A DNA stretch of 5,438 bases from Deltaproteobacteria bacterium. GTDB lineage: Bacteria > Desulfobacterota > JAFDIG01. Location of the stretch: positions 1 to 5,438 of the forward strand of contig JAFDIG010000159.1 in assembly GCA_019308145.1 (NCBI GenBank), in the 5' to 3' direction. Under the pieces are notes generated by a model. The model saw only the letters and a program-made list of their open reading frames with translations, was not told the DNA's origin and ran no database searches. Made by a program: the position numbers and the translations under genes. This document shows, piece after piece, positions 5,069-5,438 of the stretch (position 1 is the first letter of the stretch; the number at the start of each line of letters is the position of its first letter).

Positions 5069-5438
5069 GAAAGGAAGAAGAATTCAAACAAACAGTAATT
5101 GGCAGGATACCGAAGGAGTGGGATGTTGTGAGACTAGGAGATGAACAAGTAGCGGAGATTAGAGGGAACAAGTCAATAAATGGATTTAATAAAGTCGCAT
5201 TTATTCCAATGGAAGCCGTTCCTGACTCAAGAATTTTTGTCAATTTTGAAATTCGCTCCATGAAAGAGATTAAAAGTTTTACTTACTGTGAGAGTGGGGA
5301 CCTTCTATTGGCAAAAATTACACCATCTTTAGAAAATGGGAAACAAGGGATAGTCCCTGATACTGTTCCTAATGGATTTGCTTTAGCTACAACAGAAGTT
5401 TTTCCTATTAAATGCAAGGGTATTGAAAGATTGTTTTT
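5065..5438 (+). CDS. hsdS: Type I restriction-modification specificity subunit, N-terminal part (partial)
   Basis: The window ends after 124 codons of this gene. HsdS holds two target-recognition domains that read the two halves of the DNA site and positions HsdM (and HsdR) on it. The visible part is the start of the first recognition domain: the typical opening IGRIPKEWDVVRLGD (12-26), and the conserved GDLLLAKITPSLENGK (78-93) followed by GFALATTEVFPI (104-115), which are typical HsdS features. The ATG at 5065 overlaps the ORF6N stop as ATGA and has AAGGAT 8 bases upstream. No stop interrupts it. The recognition site cannot be deduced. hsdR, if present, must lie beyond the window. Confidence 0.93.
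   Translation, partial: MRKEEEFKQTVIGRIPKEWDVVRLGDEQVAEIRGNKSINGFNKVAFIPMEAVPDSRIFVNFEIRSMKEIKSFTYCESGDLLLAKITPSLENGKQGIVPDTVPNGFALATTEVFPIKCKGIERLF

Overview
The window is an AT-rich bacterial segment in three blocks: the end of a membrane ATP synthase (Fo) cluster, a short convergent pair of metabolic and membrane genes next to a tRNA-Leu, and the start of a type I restriction-modification (R-M) operon. Subunits a and c of the ATP synthase lie together, and a terminator follows c instead of the b, delta and F1 genes. This split Fo arrangement is known from several deep-branching and sulfur- or metal-metabolising bacteria such as Desulfobacterota, Nitrospirota and Aquificota. The c subunit carries an apparent signal peptide, which is also seen in some of these lineages. 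Assignment to any one phylum is inference.

Left block (1-1191, plus strand): the last 42 codons of atpB, complete atpE, a 7-bp hairpin, a strong intrinsic terminator, then an unrecognised protein with about six membrane segments. Middle block (1143-2274, minus strand): tRNA-Leu(CAG) with an encoded CCA and its own promoter, followed 73 bases downstream by an ornithine cyclodeaminase / mu-crystallin family gene. The 3' end of that gene overlaps the membrane-protein gene tail to tail by 49 bp.

Right block (about 2400-5438, plus strand): an approximately 400-base stretch with no convincing gene but with several complementary segments and a U-tract hairpin, possibly a structured RNA. It is followed by a perfect-consensus sigma-70 type promoter (TTGACA, 17 bp, TATAAT) packed with small repeats. 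This promoter drives hsdM (with an N-terminal winged-helix extension), an ORF6N-domain gene, and hsdS (cut by the window end). The three genes overlap by 8 and 4 bp and so are probably translationally coupled. hsdR is not in the window.

The most interesting points are the fusion of a winged-helix domain to HsdM behind a repeat-rich promoter, the ORF6N protein placed between the methylase and specificity genes, a 19-bp perfect palindrome inside the ORF6N gene, and the possible structured RNA upstream. Together they suggest a self-regulated R-M operon, but regulation is inferred and not shown. Nothing here demonstrates a wholly new system.
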